Of a DNA stretch of 64,000 bases, positions 1 to 11,473 are shown one piece after another. The notes under the pieces are model-generated. The model was not told the origin of the DNA. It saw nothing but the letters and a program-made list of their open reading frames with translations, and ran no database searches. Both the position numbers and the translations under genes were made by a program. The first letter of the stretch is position 1. The number at the start of each line of letters is the position of its first letter. The stretch comes from Neoechinorhynchus agilis (taxonomy: Eukaryota; Acanthocephala), in assembly GCA_051530055.1 (NCBI GenBank), contig CM121341.1:8184001-8248000 (forward strand), written 5' to 3'.

Positions 1-149
1 AGATAGTGATTGTATTTGAACAAGTCGCATGGCACACTCGTCTTGTTTCCACCATTTCGCTCAAATGTATTTGACTTATCGTAATAAATCGTTAGAGCGA
101 TTCTTTTTCCCATAGAGTGCTTTTCACTTCTTATTTTTAAAAGTATATC

Positions 150-3100
150 CAGTGGCGTTTCTCTAAATCTTAGTTTTGATATCTTGTGTTTCTGCAATTA
201 AATCGACTTGATTTTCGCGTCAAAATCGTGCAAATTTATACTCAAAAAAAGAAGTTCTAGTGAATAAGAAGACTTATCAATAAAATGTTAAAGAAACGAT
301 TTTTATACGTACAACAAACAATCAGTTTACTCAGAAAGTCTTTTCACGTGATTTAAAAAAATTGAGAGGCGTTTCTCAAGATCTTCCTTAATTTCTTGTG
401 TTTCTGCAGTTAAATCGACTTGATTTTCGCGTCAAAACAAAATCGAACAAAGTTCAATCTATACTCAAAAAAAGTTCTAGTGAATTAGAAGACTTATCAA
501 TAAAATGTTGAAGAAACGATTTTTATACGTACAACAAACAATCAGTTTACTCAGAAAGTTTTTCACGTGATTTAAAAAAATTGAGGGCGTTTCTCAAATT
601 TCCTTAATTCTGTGTTTCTGCATTAAATCGACTTGATTTTCGCGTCAAAACAAAATCGACAAAGTTCAAATCTATACTCAAAAAAAGTTCTAGTGAATTA
701 GAAGACTTCTCATCAATAAAATGTTGAAGAAACGATTTTTATACGTACAAAAACAATCAGTTTACTCAGAAAGTTTTTTCACTGATTAAAAAATTGAGTG
801 CGTTTCTCAAATCTTTTATTCTTGTGTTTCTGCAATTAAATCGATTGATTTTCGCGTCAAAACAAAATCGCAAAGTTCAAATCTATACTCAAAAAAAGAA
901 GTTCTAGTGAATTAGAAGACTTTCATCAATAAAATGTTGAAGAAACGATTTTTATACGTACAACAAACAATCAGTTTACTCAGAAAGTTTTTCACGTGAT
1001 TAAAAAATTGAGTGGTTCTCAAAATTCTTAATTTCTTGTGTTTCTGCAATTAAATCGATTGATTTTCGCGTCAAAACAAAATCGCAAAGTTCAAATCTAT
1101 ACTCAAAAAAAGAAGTTCTAGTGAATTAGAAGACTTCTCATCAATAAAATGTTGAAGAAACGATTTTTATACGTACAACAAACAATCAGTTTACTCAGAA
1201 AGTTTTTCACGATTTAAAAATTGAGTCGCGTTTCTCAAATTTTAATTTCTTGTGTTTCTGCAATTAAATCGACTTGATTTTCGCGTCAAAACAAAATCGA
1301 CAAAGTTCAAATCTATACTCAAAAAAAGAAGTTCTAGTGAATTAGAAGACTTCTCATCAATAAAATGTTGAAGAAACGATTTTTATACGTACAACAAACA
1401 ATCAGTTTACTCAGAAAGTTTTTTCACGTGATTTAAAAAAATTGAGTCGCGTTTCTCAAAATCTTCCTTAATTTCTTGTGTTTCTGCAATTAAATCGACT
1501 TGATTTTCGCGTCAAAACAAAATCGACAAAGTTCAAATCTATACTCAAAAAAAGAAGTTCTAGTGAATTAGAAGACTTCTCATCAATAAAATGTTGAAGA
1601 AACGATTTTTATACGTACAAGAAACAATCAGTTTACTCAGAAAGTTTTTTCACGTGATTTAAAAAAATTGAGTCGCGTTTCTCAAAATCTTCCTTAATTT
1701 CTTGTGTTTCTGCAATTAAATCGATTTGATTTTCGCGTCAAAACAAAATCGTGCAAAGTTCAAATCTATACTCAAAAAAAGAAGTTCTAGTGAATTAGAA
1801 GACTTCTCATCAATAAAATGTTGAAGAAACGATTTTTATACGTACAAGAAACAATCAGTTTACTCAGAAAGTTTTTTCACGTGATTAAAAAATTGAGCGT
1901 TTCTCAAAATCTTTTATTCTTGTGTTTCTGCAATTAAATCGATTGATTTTCGCGTCAAAATCGTCAAATTATACTCAAAAAAGAAGTTCTAGTGAATAGA
2001 AGACTTATCAATAAAATGTTAAAAACGATTTTAACACAACAACAACACCAAAAGTTTTTCACGTGATTTAAAAAAATTGAGAGGCGTTTCTCAAAATCTT
2101 CCTTAATTTCTTGTGTTTCTGCAGTTAAATCGACTTGATTTTCGCGTCAAAACAAAATCGAACAAAGTTCAAATCTATACTCAAAAAAAGAAGTTCTAGT
2201 GAATTAGAAGACTTCTCATCAATAAAATGTTGAAGAAACGATTTTTATACGTACAACAAACAATCAGTTTACTCAGAAAGTTTTTTCACGTGATTTAAAA
2301 AATTGAGTGGCGTTTCTCAAAATGTTCCTTAATTTCTTGTGTTTCTGCAATTAAATCGACTTGATTTTCGCGTCAAAACAAAATCGAACAAAGTTCAAAT
2401 CTATACTCAAAAAAAGAAGTTCTAGTGAATTAGAAGACTTTCATCAATAAAATGTTGAAGAAACGATTTTTATACGTACAAGAAACAATCAGTTTACTCA
2501 GAAAGTTTTTTCACGTGATTAAAAAATTGAGTCGCGTTTCTCAAAATCTTCCTTAATTTCTTGTGTTTCTGCAATTAAATCGATTTGATTTTCGCGTCAA
2601 AACAAAATCGTACAAAGTTCAAATCTATACTCAAAAAAAGAAGTTCTAGTGAATTAGAAGACTTCTCATCAATAAAATGTTGAAGAAACGATTTTTATAC
2701 GTACAAGAAACAATCAGTTTACTCAGAAAGTTTTTTCACGTGATTTAAAAAATTGAGTCGCGTTTCTCAAAATCTTCCTTAATTTCTTGTGTTTCTGCAA
2801 TTAAATCGATTTGATTTTCGCGTCAAAACAAAATCGAACAAAGTTCAAATCTATACTCAAAAAAAGAAGTTCTAGTGAATTAGAAGACTTCTCATCAATA
2901 AAATGTTGAAGAAACGATTTTTATACGTACAACAAACAATCAGTTTACTCAGAAAGTTTTTTCACGTGATTAAAAATTGAGTGGCGTTTCTCAAAATCTT
3001 CCTTAATTTCTTGTGTTTCTGCAATTAAATCGACTTGATTTTCGCGTCAAAACAAAATCGTGCAAAGTTCAAATCTATACTCAAAAAGAAGTTCTAGTGA

Positions 3101-3833
3101 ATTAGAAGACTTCTCATCAATAAAATGTTGAAGAAACGATTTTTATACACAACAAACAATCAGTTTACTCAGAAAGTTTTTTCACGTGATTTAAAAAAAT
3201 GCGTTTCTCAAAATCTTCCTTAATTTCTTGTGTTTCTAATTAAATCGATTTGATTTTCGCGTCAAAACAAAATCGTGTAAAGTTCAAATCTATACTCAAA
3301 AAAAGAAGTTCTAGTGAATTAGAAGACTTCTCATCAATAAAATGTTGAAGAAACGATTTTTATACGTACAACAAACAATCAGTTTACTCAGAAAGTTTTT
3401 TCACGTGATTTAAAAAAATTGAGTCGCGTTTCTCAAAATCTTCCTTAATTTCTTGTGTTTCTGCAATTAAATCGATTTGATTTTCGCGTCAAAACAAAAT
3501 CGTGCAAAGTTCAAATCTATACTCAAAAAAAGAAGTTCTAGTGAATTAGAAGACTTCTCATCAATAAAATGTTGAAGAAACGATTTTTATACGTACAAGA
3601 AACAATCAGTTTACTCAGAAAGTTTTTTCACGTGATTAAAAAATTGAGTGGCGTTTCTCAAAATCTTCCTTAATTTCTTGTGTTTCTGCAATTAAATCGA
3701 TTTGATTTTCGCGTCAAAACAAAATCGTGCAAAGTTCAAATCTATACACAAAAAAAGAAGTTCTAGTGAATTAGAAGACTTCTCATCAATAAAATGTTGA
3801 AGAAACGATTTTTATACGTACAAGAAACAATCA
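150..3833. repeat. Tandem array, about 228-bp unit, 17 copies, ending in the UTP15 stop codon
   Basis: Seventeen head-to-tail copies can be counted by the recurring segment aaaatgttgaagaaacg (near 283, 502, 719, 931, 1147, 1364, 1588, 1816, 2014, 2225, 2449, 2676, 2899, 3122, 3338, 3566 and 3791). Full copies are about 228 bp; others are shortened by many small deletions. The last copy runs to aatcag at 3829-3834 and then changes into UTP15 coding sequence, so the TGA stop of UTP15 (minus strand) lies inside the last unit. No conserved reading frame is seen across units. The first 149 bases of the window carry no recognised feature. Confidence 0.95.
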
Positions 3834-5378
3834 GAGACCTTCCTTTTGTCCATAGAGAATTTTATCACATGTCCTTGCCAGTTTATTTGCTTCTTTTCCT
3901 ATTTCCAGTTCGCACTCAACATTCTTTGCAAGACGAGCCAACATTTCTTCCACTCCCAACCTTTCGTCTTTATTTTCACAATTGCTCAAGGCCAATACAT
4001 CGTCTTTGCTTAAATTCATCAATGTATCCACAAGGCACAGTCCAACATCCAACAATACATCAGCGTATCTTGGACTATGACAATGATTTGATATAAAATT
4101 CGCCAGTGGTCCAAGGCTAGCCAAATCACATCTTCCAGCTAAAGCTCTCTTCAGTAAACCGTGCTTCCACATTTCTCTCATCAAGGCCACAACATCTTCA
4201 GCGTTTGTGTTCGATCTGCTGTACTGCTCCAAAGCGAGATCAAGACTTTCAGCGAGACAATGCCGTTTAAATAGAATGAAATATAATGGGTTCCGAATTG
4301 GCTCATGTGTTTTTGGGGTTCGTGTATTCGCTAACGAAGAAGCACCCTTTAATTTGGCAATGTTGTATCTGAGCGAAATTCTACCATCCACACACCCAAC
4401 GGCAAGAAGACCGGACTGGTAACGCATAGAAGCAATTGGCGACTTGAAAGCGAGAGAGTGAAGAACCGGACATTCGAGTGTCTTAAGATTATAGATTTTG
4501 ACGTGTCCATCGAGCCCTCCAGCAAATGCAGTTTGAGCTAATTCGTCGGTCTGTACACTCATTACTGTTTTGTGGTGAGCTGTAAGGCGTGCCAATTTTG
4601 TTGAAGTGTTTCGGCAATCCCACACATCAACTCCGCACCCACTTCCGGCCAAAATGTAATTCTGACTTGAGAACACACTCATTACTGGATCGTTGGAATA
4701 GAGTCGATCGATTACTTGATCAGATTTGAGATCTATAATCATTACCGATCGGTCTAATGAGCCCGTTATAAGTCTTGAAAAATCAGAACTTAAATTCAAT
4801 GATTGCACGATATCGTCATGTTTTGTAGAAAATACACGTCCTCGGTCTTTATCTTCTGTTAAATTAAATTTTATTACTTCACCGAGGTCATTTCCGGCAA
4901 TCACATGATTTGTGGTAAGAGCAAACAAACATGATTTAAAGGTACTCCTTGATTTTGTCTTATTTTGTCCAAACAGTCGAAGACAAGTTCCTGTGGCAGA
5001 CCGAAATACTCGGACGTACCCGTCACTCGTTGCAACACAGATGAGTTGTTGCTCGCTTTCAATGTCTGATCGAAACTTTGCACAGTTTATAGGCGGAGTG
5101 CCCATTTGTTTAAGACCTCTCAAGTGCAAAAGCTCATTTTGCCGCAATGAATTCATTCCGTACAAGTGGACCGAGTTCTGCAAACCTGCCAAAATAGTGG
5201 ATGATTCGAATTTAGGCGATATCGCGATATCCAACGATCCAAGAGCGTCATGCGATTTGTATATTTGAGAATGTTTGAACTGATCTTCCCAAAATGGATC
5301 CTTTACAAGGCGGGCATAGTCGGAAATTAGCGATACGGGCCCCTTTGGACGTTGGATAAAATGATTTCGTTCGATCAT
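3831..5378 (-). CDS. utp15: U3 snoRNP / t-UTP subunit UTP15, WD40 protein
   Basis: The 515-residue protein matches UTP15 in length (human about 518) and layout. UTP15 belongs to the t-UTP/UTPA subcomplex of the small-subunit processome in the nucleolus, where it supports pre-rRNA transcription and 18S processing. The N-terminus (ISDYARLVKDPFWEDQFK) corresponds to the family's conserved start. WD40-like blades follow to about residue 345, with GSLDRSVMIIDL and AGGLDGHVKIYNL as the clearest. A helical UTP15 C-terminal domain (about 375-500) contains ALAGRCDLASLGPLANFI. There is no intron. A T-rich tract ending in CAG lies 21 nt before the ATG (AG at 5400-5401), which supports this start. The stop codon sits within the last unit of the left satellite. 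Family assignment is by recognition of the sequence; confidence is high. Confidence 0.9.
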   Translation of the reverse strand: MIERNHFIQRPKGPVSLISDYARLVKDPFWEDQFKHSQIYKSHDALGSLDIAISPKFESSTILAGLQNSVHLYGMNSLRQNELLHLRGLKQMGTPPINCAKFRSDIESEQQLICVATSDGYVRVFRSATGTCLRLFGQNKTKSRSTFKSCLFALTTNHVIAGNDLGEVIKFNLTEDKDRGRVFSTKHDDIVQSLNLSSDFSRLITGSLDRSVMIIDLKSDQVIDRLYSNDPVMSVFSSQNYILAGSGCGVDVWDCRNTSTKLARLTAHHKTVMSVQTDELAQTAFAGGLDGHVKIYNLKTLECPVLHSLAFKSPIASMRYQSGLLAVGCVDGRISLRYNIAKLKGASSLANTRTPKTHEPIRNPLYFILFKRHCLAESLDLALEQYSRSNTNAEDVVALMREMWKHGLLKRALAGRCDLASLGPLANFISNHCHSPRYADVLLDVGLCLVDTLMNLSKDDVLALSNCENKDERLGVEEMLARLAKNVECELEIGKEANKLARTCDKILYGQKEGL

Positions 5379-5402
5379 TTTCTACGTGTGTTTGCAATTC
5401 TG

Positions 5403-5904
5403 AAAAAAAGAGGAATACTTTATGAACAAAGTGAAAGGGCGAAGAAAAAAAGCTTCACATATTCAAATTTTAGAAAGTTCGTTGTTTCGTTACAATGAGC
5501 AGTCGGGATTAAATGGCAATCTCTTAAGAATTATTTTACTCGGTTTTTAGCGGGTTCCCTATGCTTTTTCGCAAGACGGCCGAACCGAATTTTTATGAAG
5601 AAAAAACGAGAGTATTTTATTTCCTCTTCATAAAACATTTTTATCAAAAATATGGTTTTATTTACTTTAGAATTATTAAATTAAAAAATGACTGACTCTC
5701 TTTTAGGCTTTTTTTCGTCTCTTAAAAACATAATTTATTAAAATTTACAAGTTTTGGAAGATAATGTTTTGTGGATCCGCGGTTTTCCTCACGCTTTCTC
5801 AGCATTCCCTCGTTGTACTGCGAGGGAGAAGTTTATGGAATGCTGTCAGGATATAGAGAAGAAATAGAAGGACCCATGTACCTTTGGGTCCTCGTTTTGA
5901 AATC
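5403..5904. other. Intergenic, upstream of UTP15, with short palindromes
   Basis: This AT-rich stretch holds the presumed promoter side of UTP15. Near 5803-5845 a nested palindrome is visible (ccctcg...cgaggg inside cattcc...ggaatg), and near 5871-5893 another (ggaccc...gggtcc). An 82-codon open frame at 5771-6019 runs through these palindromes into the next tandem array. I do not regard it as a gene. Confidence 0.5.
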
Positions 5905-7216
5905 TGATAAAGGATGGTTTTCTGGCACGAAGAAATTAAAAGATGAATTTATTTTAAAATCCAATATTTCGGCACAATTTTGTACGCCTTTGTCAAGGTT
6001 TCTTGTACGTTTTCTATAATTTAAGCTCGGGTCCGAAATCAGTCGGATTTTAAAATCATCATTTTAATTTCTGCGCCAAAAAACAACCCGTATGAACAGT
6101 TCAATCTTTAAACAGATTCTATTTAAAAAACAATAAGCATATGATCTTCATAAAGTCTAGAGGAAAATAAAACAACAGTAAATGATGAACTATTGAAGCA
6201 ATTTATACAAATCGCACAAAACATGAAGTAGAGAAGGATTTATGGAAAAAAACCTTAGCAACTACTCGCTCTCCTTCTTGAGCGAGGGATGTGCTTCTGG
6301 GACCCAGGAACTTCACTTTTTCAATTGAAAACAACATGAAATGGAAGGATCCAAGCATCTGATAAAGGATGGTTTTCTGGCACGAAGAAATTAAAAGATG
6401 AATTTATTTTAAAATCCAATATTTCGGCACAATTTTGTACGCCTTTGTCAAGGTTTCTTGTACGTTTTCTATAATTTAAGCTCGGGTCCGAAATCAGTCG
6501 GATTTTAAAATCATCATTTTAATTTCTGCGCCAAAAAACAACCCGTATGAACAGTTCAATCTTTAAACAGATTCTATTTAAAAAACAATAAGCATATGAT
6601 CTTCATAAAGTCTAGAGGAAAATAAAACAACAGTAAATGATGAACTATTGAAGCAATTTATACAAATCGCACAAAACATGAAGTAGAGAAGGATTTATGG
6701 AAAAAAACCTTAGCAACTACTCGCTCTCCTTCTTGAGCGAGGGATGTGCTTCTGGGACCCAGGAACTTCACTTTTTCAATTGAAAACAACATGAAATGGA
6801 AGGATCCAAGCATCTGATAAAGGATGGTTTTCTGGCACGAAGAAATTAAAAGATGAATTTATTTTAAAATCCAATATTTCGGCACAATTTTGTACGCCTT
6901 TGTCAAGGTTTCTTGTACGTTTTCTATAATTTAAGCTCGGGTCCGAAATCAGACGGATTTTAAAATCATCATTTTAATTTCTGCGCCAAAAAACAACCCG
7001 TATGAACAGTTCAATCTTTAAACAGATTCTATTTAAAAAACAATAAACATATGATCTTCATAAAGTCTAGAGGAAAATAAAACAACAGTAAATGATGAAC
7101 TATTGAAGCAATTTATACAAATCGCACAAAACATGAAGTAGAGAAGGATTTACGGAAAAAAACCTTAGCAACTACTCGCTCTCCTTCTTGAGCGAGGGAT
7201 GTGCTTTCTGGGACCC
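5905..7216. repeat. Tandem array, 455-bp unit, nearly 3 copies
   Basis: The segment ggatggttttctggcacgaa recurs at 5912, 6367 and 6822, giving an exact 455-bp period. The copies are almost identical, with only a handful of substitutions, so the expansion is recent. Each unit contains the small palindrome ctcgctctccttcttgagcg. The third copy ends at about 7216, where a hairpin element begins. No long frame is conserved in all copies. Confidence 0.93.
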
Positions 7217-7505
7217 AGGTCCAATAAAATCATAATTTCATTTATCTTCTCCTATCGACAAATAACAATGGATTATCTTTTCAAAATGAAATTAAGATTT
7301 TATTGGATATTTCGATCCACTATCTCGGCTCTTCTTCAGCGATTCAATTCACGCGGATCCGAGATAGTGGATCGAAATATCCAATAAAATCATAATTTCA
7401 TTTATCTTCTCCTATCGACAAATAACAATGGATTATCTTTTCAAAATGAAATTAAGATTTTATTGGATATTTCGATCCACTATCTCGGCTCTTCTTCAGC
7501 GATTG
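7217..7505. repeat. Foldback (hairpin) element with hammerhead-like hinge, partly duplicated
   Basis: A segment beginning ccaataaaatcataatttca is present twice (7222 and about 7380) with inverted counterparts ending in ttattgg. The minus strand carries the hinge motif CTGAAGAAGAGCC...GGATCGAAATATCC at 7305-7340 and again at 7465-7500. The same motif recurs in other foldbacks of this window. There is no coding capacity, so this looks like a non-autonomous element. Confidence 0.75.
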
Positions 7506-8040
7506 CTTATAAGTTTTTAAATATTCGAGTTCTTCGTTCGAGTAACTTTTATGCCGCTTGAAGAGTTTTAAGCAATATTTCGCCACGATTAGCTAATCAA
7601 CGCAATCATCGTCATTAACACACAACAAACGAAAGAAGTGACTGGAAACGAAATGCAGTTACGTAAGCAATGTTGGTGATTCAGAAATTAAAAAAAGGAT
7701 TTGATGTTATCTTCTTGTGGTAAAAGAATTGGGGCCGTTCTCTTTGGAAATCCACGATAAACAGCTTAGCGAATGAAAACTAAAATCTAAAAATAGGACG
7801 TTCTGATTTCGAAATATTAAATAAGAACTTCCTGATTTAATCCACTGCGTGAGTTCTCATCAGCCTGGAGCTAGAAAAAGGTTTTTTTCTTTATTTTAGG
7901 TCTTGACGCTACGCTGCCAAACTTTTACTCCGTAGTCGGTCACTTGCCTTATTTTTTAGACACTTTTTTAATTGATAAAGAAAAATTTTCATGCACTCAT
8001 AATTTTATCTTTAGACGACTGTTACAGCAATTTTAGTCCT
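7506..8040. other. Intergenic, nothing recognised
   Basis: I see no reading frame with coding character, RNA gene or repeat shared with the rest of the window. Base composition is ordinary AT-rich background. Confidence 0.5.
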
Positions 8041-8830
8041 CCAACATCTTAAGAAATTACTTCAAAATTCTTCCCCCTTAATCCCAAGCTGGGCTCTTCG
8101 CTGCGTCATTCCAAAACTCATAGGCCCTCTTCAAATCTCGCATTCTTCCACTTCTCAACGACGAATTCGCGCCTCTACAATTCGGCTTCTGATCCAAATT
8201 TTCTCCAACCGATGTCCTAATTTGCATTTATGGCAAGCTTTTAAGCAACTTCGAGAAGGATCCCTTCCACGTAAACTGTCTCATTCAACTGGATTTGTTG
8301 AAAGCATTCAACTCCGTAGACCATTTACTCCTTCTCCGGGTCTGATCCGCTTCCTCAAATCTTATCTTCACAATCGCCAACAATACATTCACTGCCTATC
8401 TACCTAATCGATGAATCTCAAGGTCCTGTTCTCTTACCATTTCTTTTTAATATTTTCCTAAACCACCTTAAACCGCGCTTCTCTCACCCTAAACTTTTCT
8501 TATATGTCGACGATCTCATCACTTTATCACCACCCCACCCTCTCCTTAACCTCTAACGAAATCACACACGTAAAAGATTTCTGCATCAAGTACACCTGAA
8601 CTTCTATAAATGCTTCGAAATGATCCCCTAATTCCCCCACAACCCAATATCCTACAGCAATCTTCCAATAGAACTCGCACACATCACTTTCCCTCAAACG
8701 CAAGTCGCTTAGCCCGGTCTCTCCAAAATTTATTTCATCTTGATTTTACCCTCCCTCACCCCCATCTTTTGCAACCTTTCCCAACCACAAACCCGTCGCC
8801 TTGAAATGTTTCATAGAAGAGCTTCTAAAA
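8040..8830 (+). mobile_element. Degenerate LINE reverse transcriptase fragment (Jockey/CR1-like)
   Basis: In broken frames the plus strand shows reverse-transcriptase blocks: a phrase related to QFGF (near 8180), FVESIQLRR/LLKAFNSVDH (near 8290), and the active-site box as FLYVDDL (near 8495-8515). The same sequence family is present on the minus strand at 26480-28015, including the shared phrase LHLWQAFKQLREGSLPR. Stops and frame changes are frequent, so it is a dead, 5'-truncated copy. The stretch from 8830 to 9105 shows only short open frames and nothing I recognise. Confidence 0.75.
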
Positions 8831-9104
8831 TTTGCACCGTTCATTTCCCCCTCACCGAATGCCCTTGTAAGATTTTTGTCAATTTTTACCACATTTTATT
8901 TCCCTTTTCACATGAGCACAACACTTGCAATCCCACTTCCTTTAATCCTCCATCGGTTGAAACGATAAGTCTCAAAAGTTCGCAGTTTTGTGGCTACAAT
9001 GTACGACACGTTTACCGAGAATTTAGTCGTCTGCAAATGAGGGAGATATTAAACACGGCTGTCAACTATGCGGGTCAATTCTTTTTCTAAGTAGACACTG
9101 AGCT

Positions 9105-9383
9105 CAAGTGATAAAGTCGCCGCTGGCGGATAAATCTTCGAGAAGAAACGTAATTCCCGCGTATCTGACATTTGTAATAAATCCAGACCGCCTAGTGCGC
9201 ATTAGTGTTGTTGCTCCTAGGTAGGCTTCCGACTTGGAGACGTTCAGTCGTAATCCTGCGGACGAAGCTTCGCACCATCGGCCTCTCGACCGAGTGCATG
9301 TACCTGATGTCCAAACCTGCGGTTCCTCTCGTACTTAGCAAGATTGCTATCACAACAACCAGCTCAACAGTAGGGTAAAACTA

Positions 9384-9418
<35 letters not shown>

Positions 9419-9464
9419 TCCTATTAATGGGTGAACAATCCAACGCTATGGGACTTTTGCATCC

Positions 9465-9502
<38 letters not shown>

Positions 9503-9958
9503 GACGTCGCTGTGGACGCTTGGCCGCCACAACCCAGTTATCCCTGTAGTTACTTTTCTGACACCTCTTGCTTAAAACTCGTAAAATTCAAAAGGATCGA
9601 CAAGCCAAACTTTCATTGTCTTTATTCGTACTGAAAATCAGGATCAAGCAATCTTTTGCCCTTTCGCTCTATGCGAGGTTTCTGTCCACGCTGAGATTGC
9701 CTTAGGACACCTGTGTTAGGTTTTAACGGATGTACCGCCCCAGTCGAACTCCCAATCAGTCTGTGTTCTCAGACCAGACACTCCTTCGACACTAAAGAAA
9801 GGATTATATATCGCAATTAGCGAATTAACGCTACCTGATTCACTGAATAAGTAAAGAAACAATGATGGTAGTGGTATTTCACCGACGCTCATAATGTTTC
9901 TTCACAAAGAATGACTAGAGTCACGCTCCATAGGGTCTTCTTTCCCCGCTGTTACTCC

Positions 9959-9991
<33 letters not shown>

Positions 9992-10063
9992 GCTGCAGAC
10001 AGAGACAGTAGGAATCTCAATAATCCATTCATGATCGTCACTAATTAGATTACGAGGCAATTG
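9105..10063 (-). rRNA. 28S rRNA, 3' portion only (from the R2 target site to the 3' end)
   Basis: Read on the minus strand, universal large-subunit landmarks appear in order: TAATTAGTGACG just after the R2 site, CAAGGGAACGGGCTTGGGG, ACTAGAGTC in reverse, GGGGCGGTACATC, GGGATAACTGGGTTGTGGCG, CGTCGCTTTTTGATCCTTCG, TGAGCTGGGTTTAGACCGTCG and the sarcin-ricin loop AGTACGAGAGGAACC (near 9323-9337). The core is well kept, while the variable parts differ from insect 28S. The 5' two thirds of 28S are missing, because the sequence passes at 10063/10064 into an R2-like element. The 3' boundary near 9105 is approximate. No 18S, 5.8S or further rDNA is present, so this is an orphan piece, unlikely to give a functional rRNA. 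Confidence 0.93.
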
Positions 10064-11235
10064 GCTAGGGCTGCAATTTATTAAGTAGATATCAAACACG
10101 TTACAGGTCATACAGTTTCCAGTTAACTTTCTCTTGTGCTGTTGTCAATATTTAGGTTCTTTCACCGAGATGTTTGCGCTATCGCTGTACGGAACCATAT
10201 TTATTGCTCTCTTAGAGCCCTTCGTTTGCCAATAAATACACGATAGACCGCCAACGACTGTTCAGCCGCTGTTTTTGCCATGTTCAGCGCCGTTTTATTC
10301 CCTAAAGAGGGAAGCTTCAGGCGGCGGAGCATTGTGAGACCAATAGTGGCAACCTTATGTCGTTCAACTTTAAAGTGTGCAGTCACTACCGGAACAATTT
10401 GAGCGTACTTATCTTCCTTGCCTTTCATTACGGCTTTCCCTCGGTCTCTGCCAGTCTCATAGTAGACAGCAACGTCTGCTATGAGCACTGCCGGCTTCGT
10501 CATGAAATTGGTTCTGCTCCCAAACTTCAAATTTTACTTCAGGCCGCTTCGCCAACGTCCATATAAGGCGCGATTGCACCCTGACATGGCGCCGGGTTCT
10601 TGTGGCTGAGGTCCACCCACATCTTAAGAATTGAACCAACCTCTAAGGGCTGAAGCCGAAGCTTTACATGTTCTACTAAGAGCTGTGCTGACCTTGTCTA
10701 GAAGCTTTACATGTTCTACTAAGAGCTGTGCTGACCTTGTCTATACCGAAACGATAAAAGACTTCGGTCAAGAAGCCCTCATGACCAAGCCCTTGCGTCG
10801 TCGCATCTTTGTGTTTGAAATAATCTCCGTGGATTGACTTGACTCAGCTCGTGTTGGTCACTTAGCTTTTTGCGGTAGTCCGTTAGCGAACCTATCTCTT
10901 TGCGGAGATCAATGACATTTCTAAATTTATCCAAAACCGCTCTCAAAGCATTGAGCCGTTCGTGCTCTAGGCTTCTAAGATTCTAGACCACCTACCGAGA
11001 GCGGCAGATAAAACACGCCATCGCTGAGATTCCTCAGAAGCTTGAGGAGGTTCTTCAATTTATATCTCCACACCTTGTCGATACGTCTCAGGTTCGTTGA
11101 CGATATATCCCATGAGGCTCCGAGCTTAGCCAACAGGGACGGCATCTCGTAATCATTCAATAGGTGCGCTGCTTGTGTGGGCGACACAAAGGCGCTATCA
11201 ACAACTTCAAAAAGGTTCTCTTTGTACATTTAACT
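10064..11235 (-). mobile_element. R2-like non-LTR retrotransposon, 3' end inserted at the 28S R2 site
   Basis: The element sits exactly where R2 inserts, between TAGC and CAA of the 28S gene, and in the expected orientation, with its 3' UTR (about 10064-10200) against downstream 28S. Coding remains include the RT thumb at 10975-11229 (RRIDKVWRYKLKNLLKLL, then LPLSVGGL, matching the R2 GGLG block). After a frame change the protein continues as SLEHERLNALRAVLD. Next comes a basic segment RRHVRVQSRLIWTLAKRPE (about 10540-10590), and the restriction-like endonuclease C-terminus is at 10201-10530 (KPAVLIADVAVYYE, then EDKYAQIVP). R2 uses this endonuclease to nick 28S DNA and prime reverse transcription. 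At least two frameshifts and a 43-bp duplication show the copy is dead. The RT palm and N-terminal zinc fingers are absent. Confidence 0.85.
10658..10743. repeat. 43-bp tandem duplication inside the R2 fragment
   Basis: The block starting gaagctttacatgttctact at 10658 is repeated exactly from 10701. It is a local duplication in the inter-domain part of the R2-like coding region and adds to the evidence that this copy is inactive. Confidence 0.95.
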
Positions 11236-11473
11236 AATAAAATGCTTTATTATTATTTTATTGTTTTACTGTGAATTTAGATCCTGTGGCAACAAAAAGC
11301 GCTAAAATCTTTAAAGAGTTTTCGCTGATTGTTGTTTATCGATAGAAATGTTACGATGTTAACTATCACAAATGCCAAATTTCAAACTCTAAAGCTTATT
11401 CAAATTAATGGACAAACTATATTCCTGTGCAACTTAAGCACATCGAGAGGCACTAAATTATTTTGGACACATA

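Noticed and set aside
150-3833. CRISPR array
   Set aside because: The repeats are about 228 bp, head to tail, with no short repeat/unique spacer alternation, and the window is clearly animal DNA.
9431-10566. Small plus- and minus-strand frames over the 28S piece
   Set aside because: The underlying sequence is rRNA; frames at 9431-9634 and 9902-10111 have no coding meaning.
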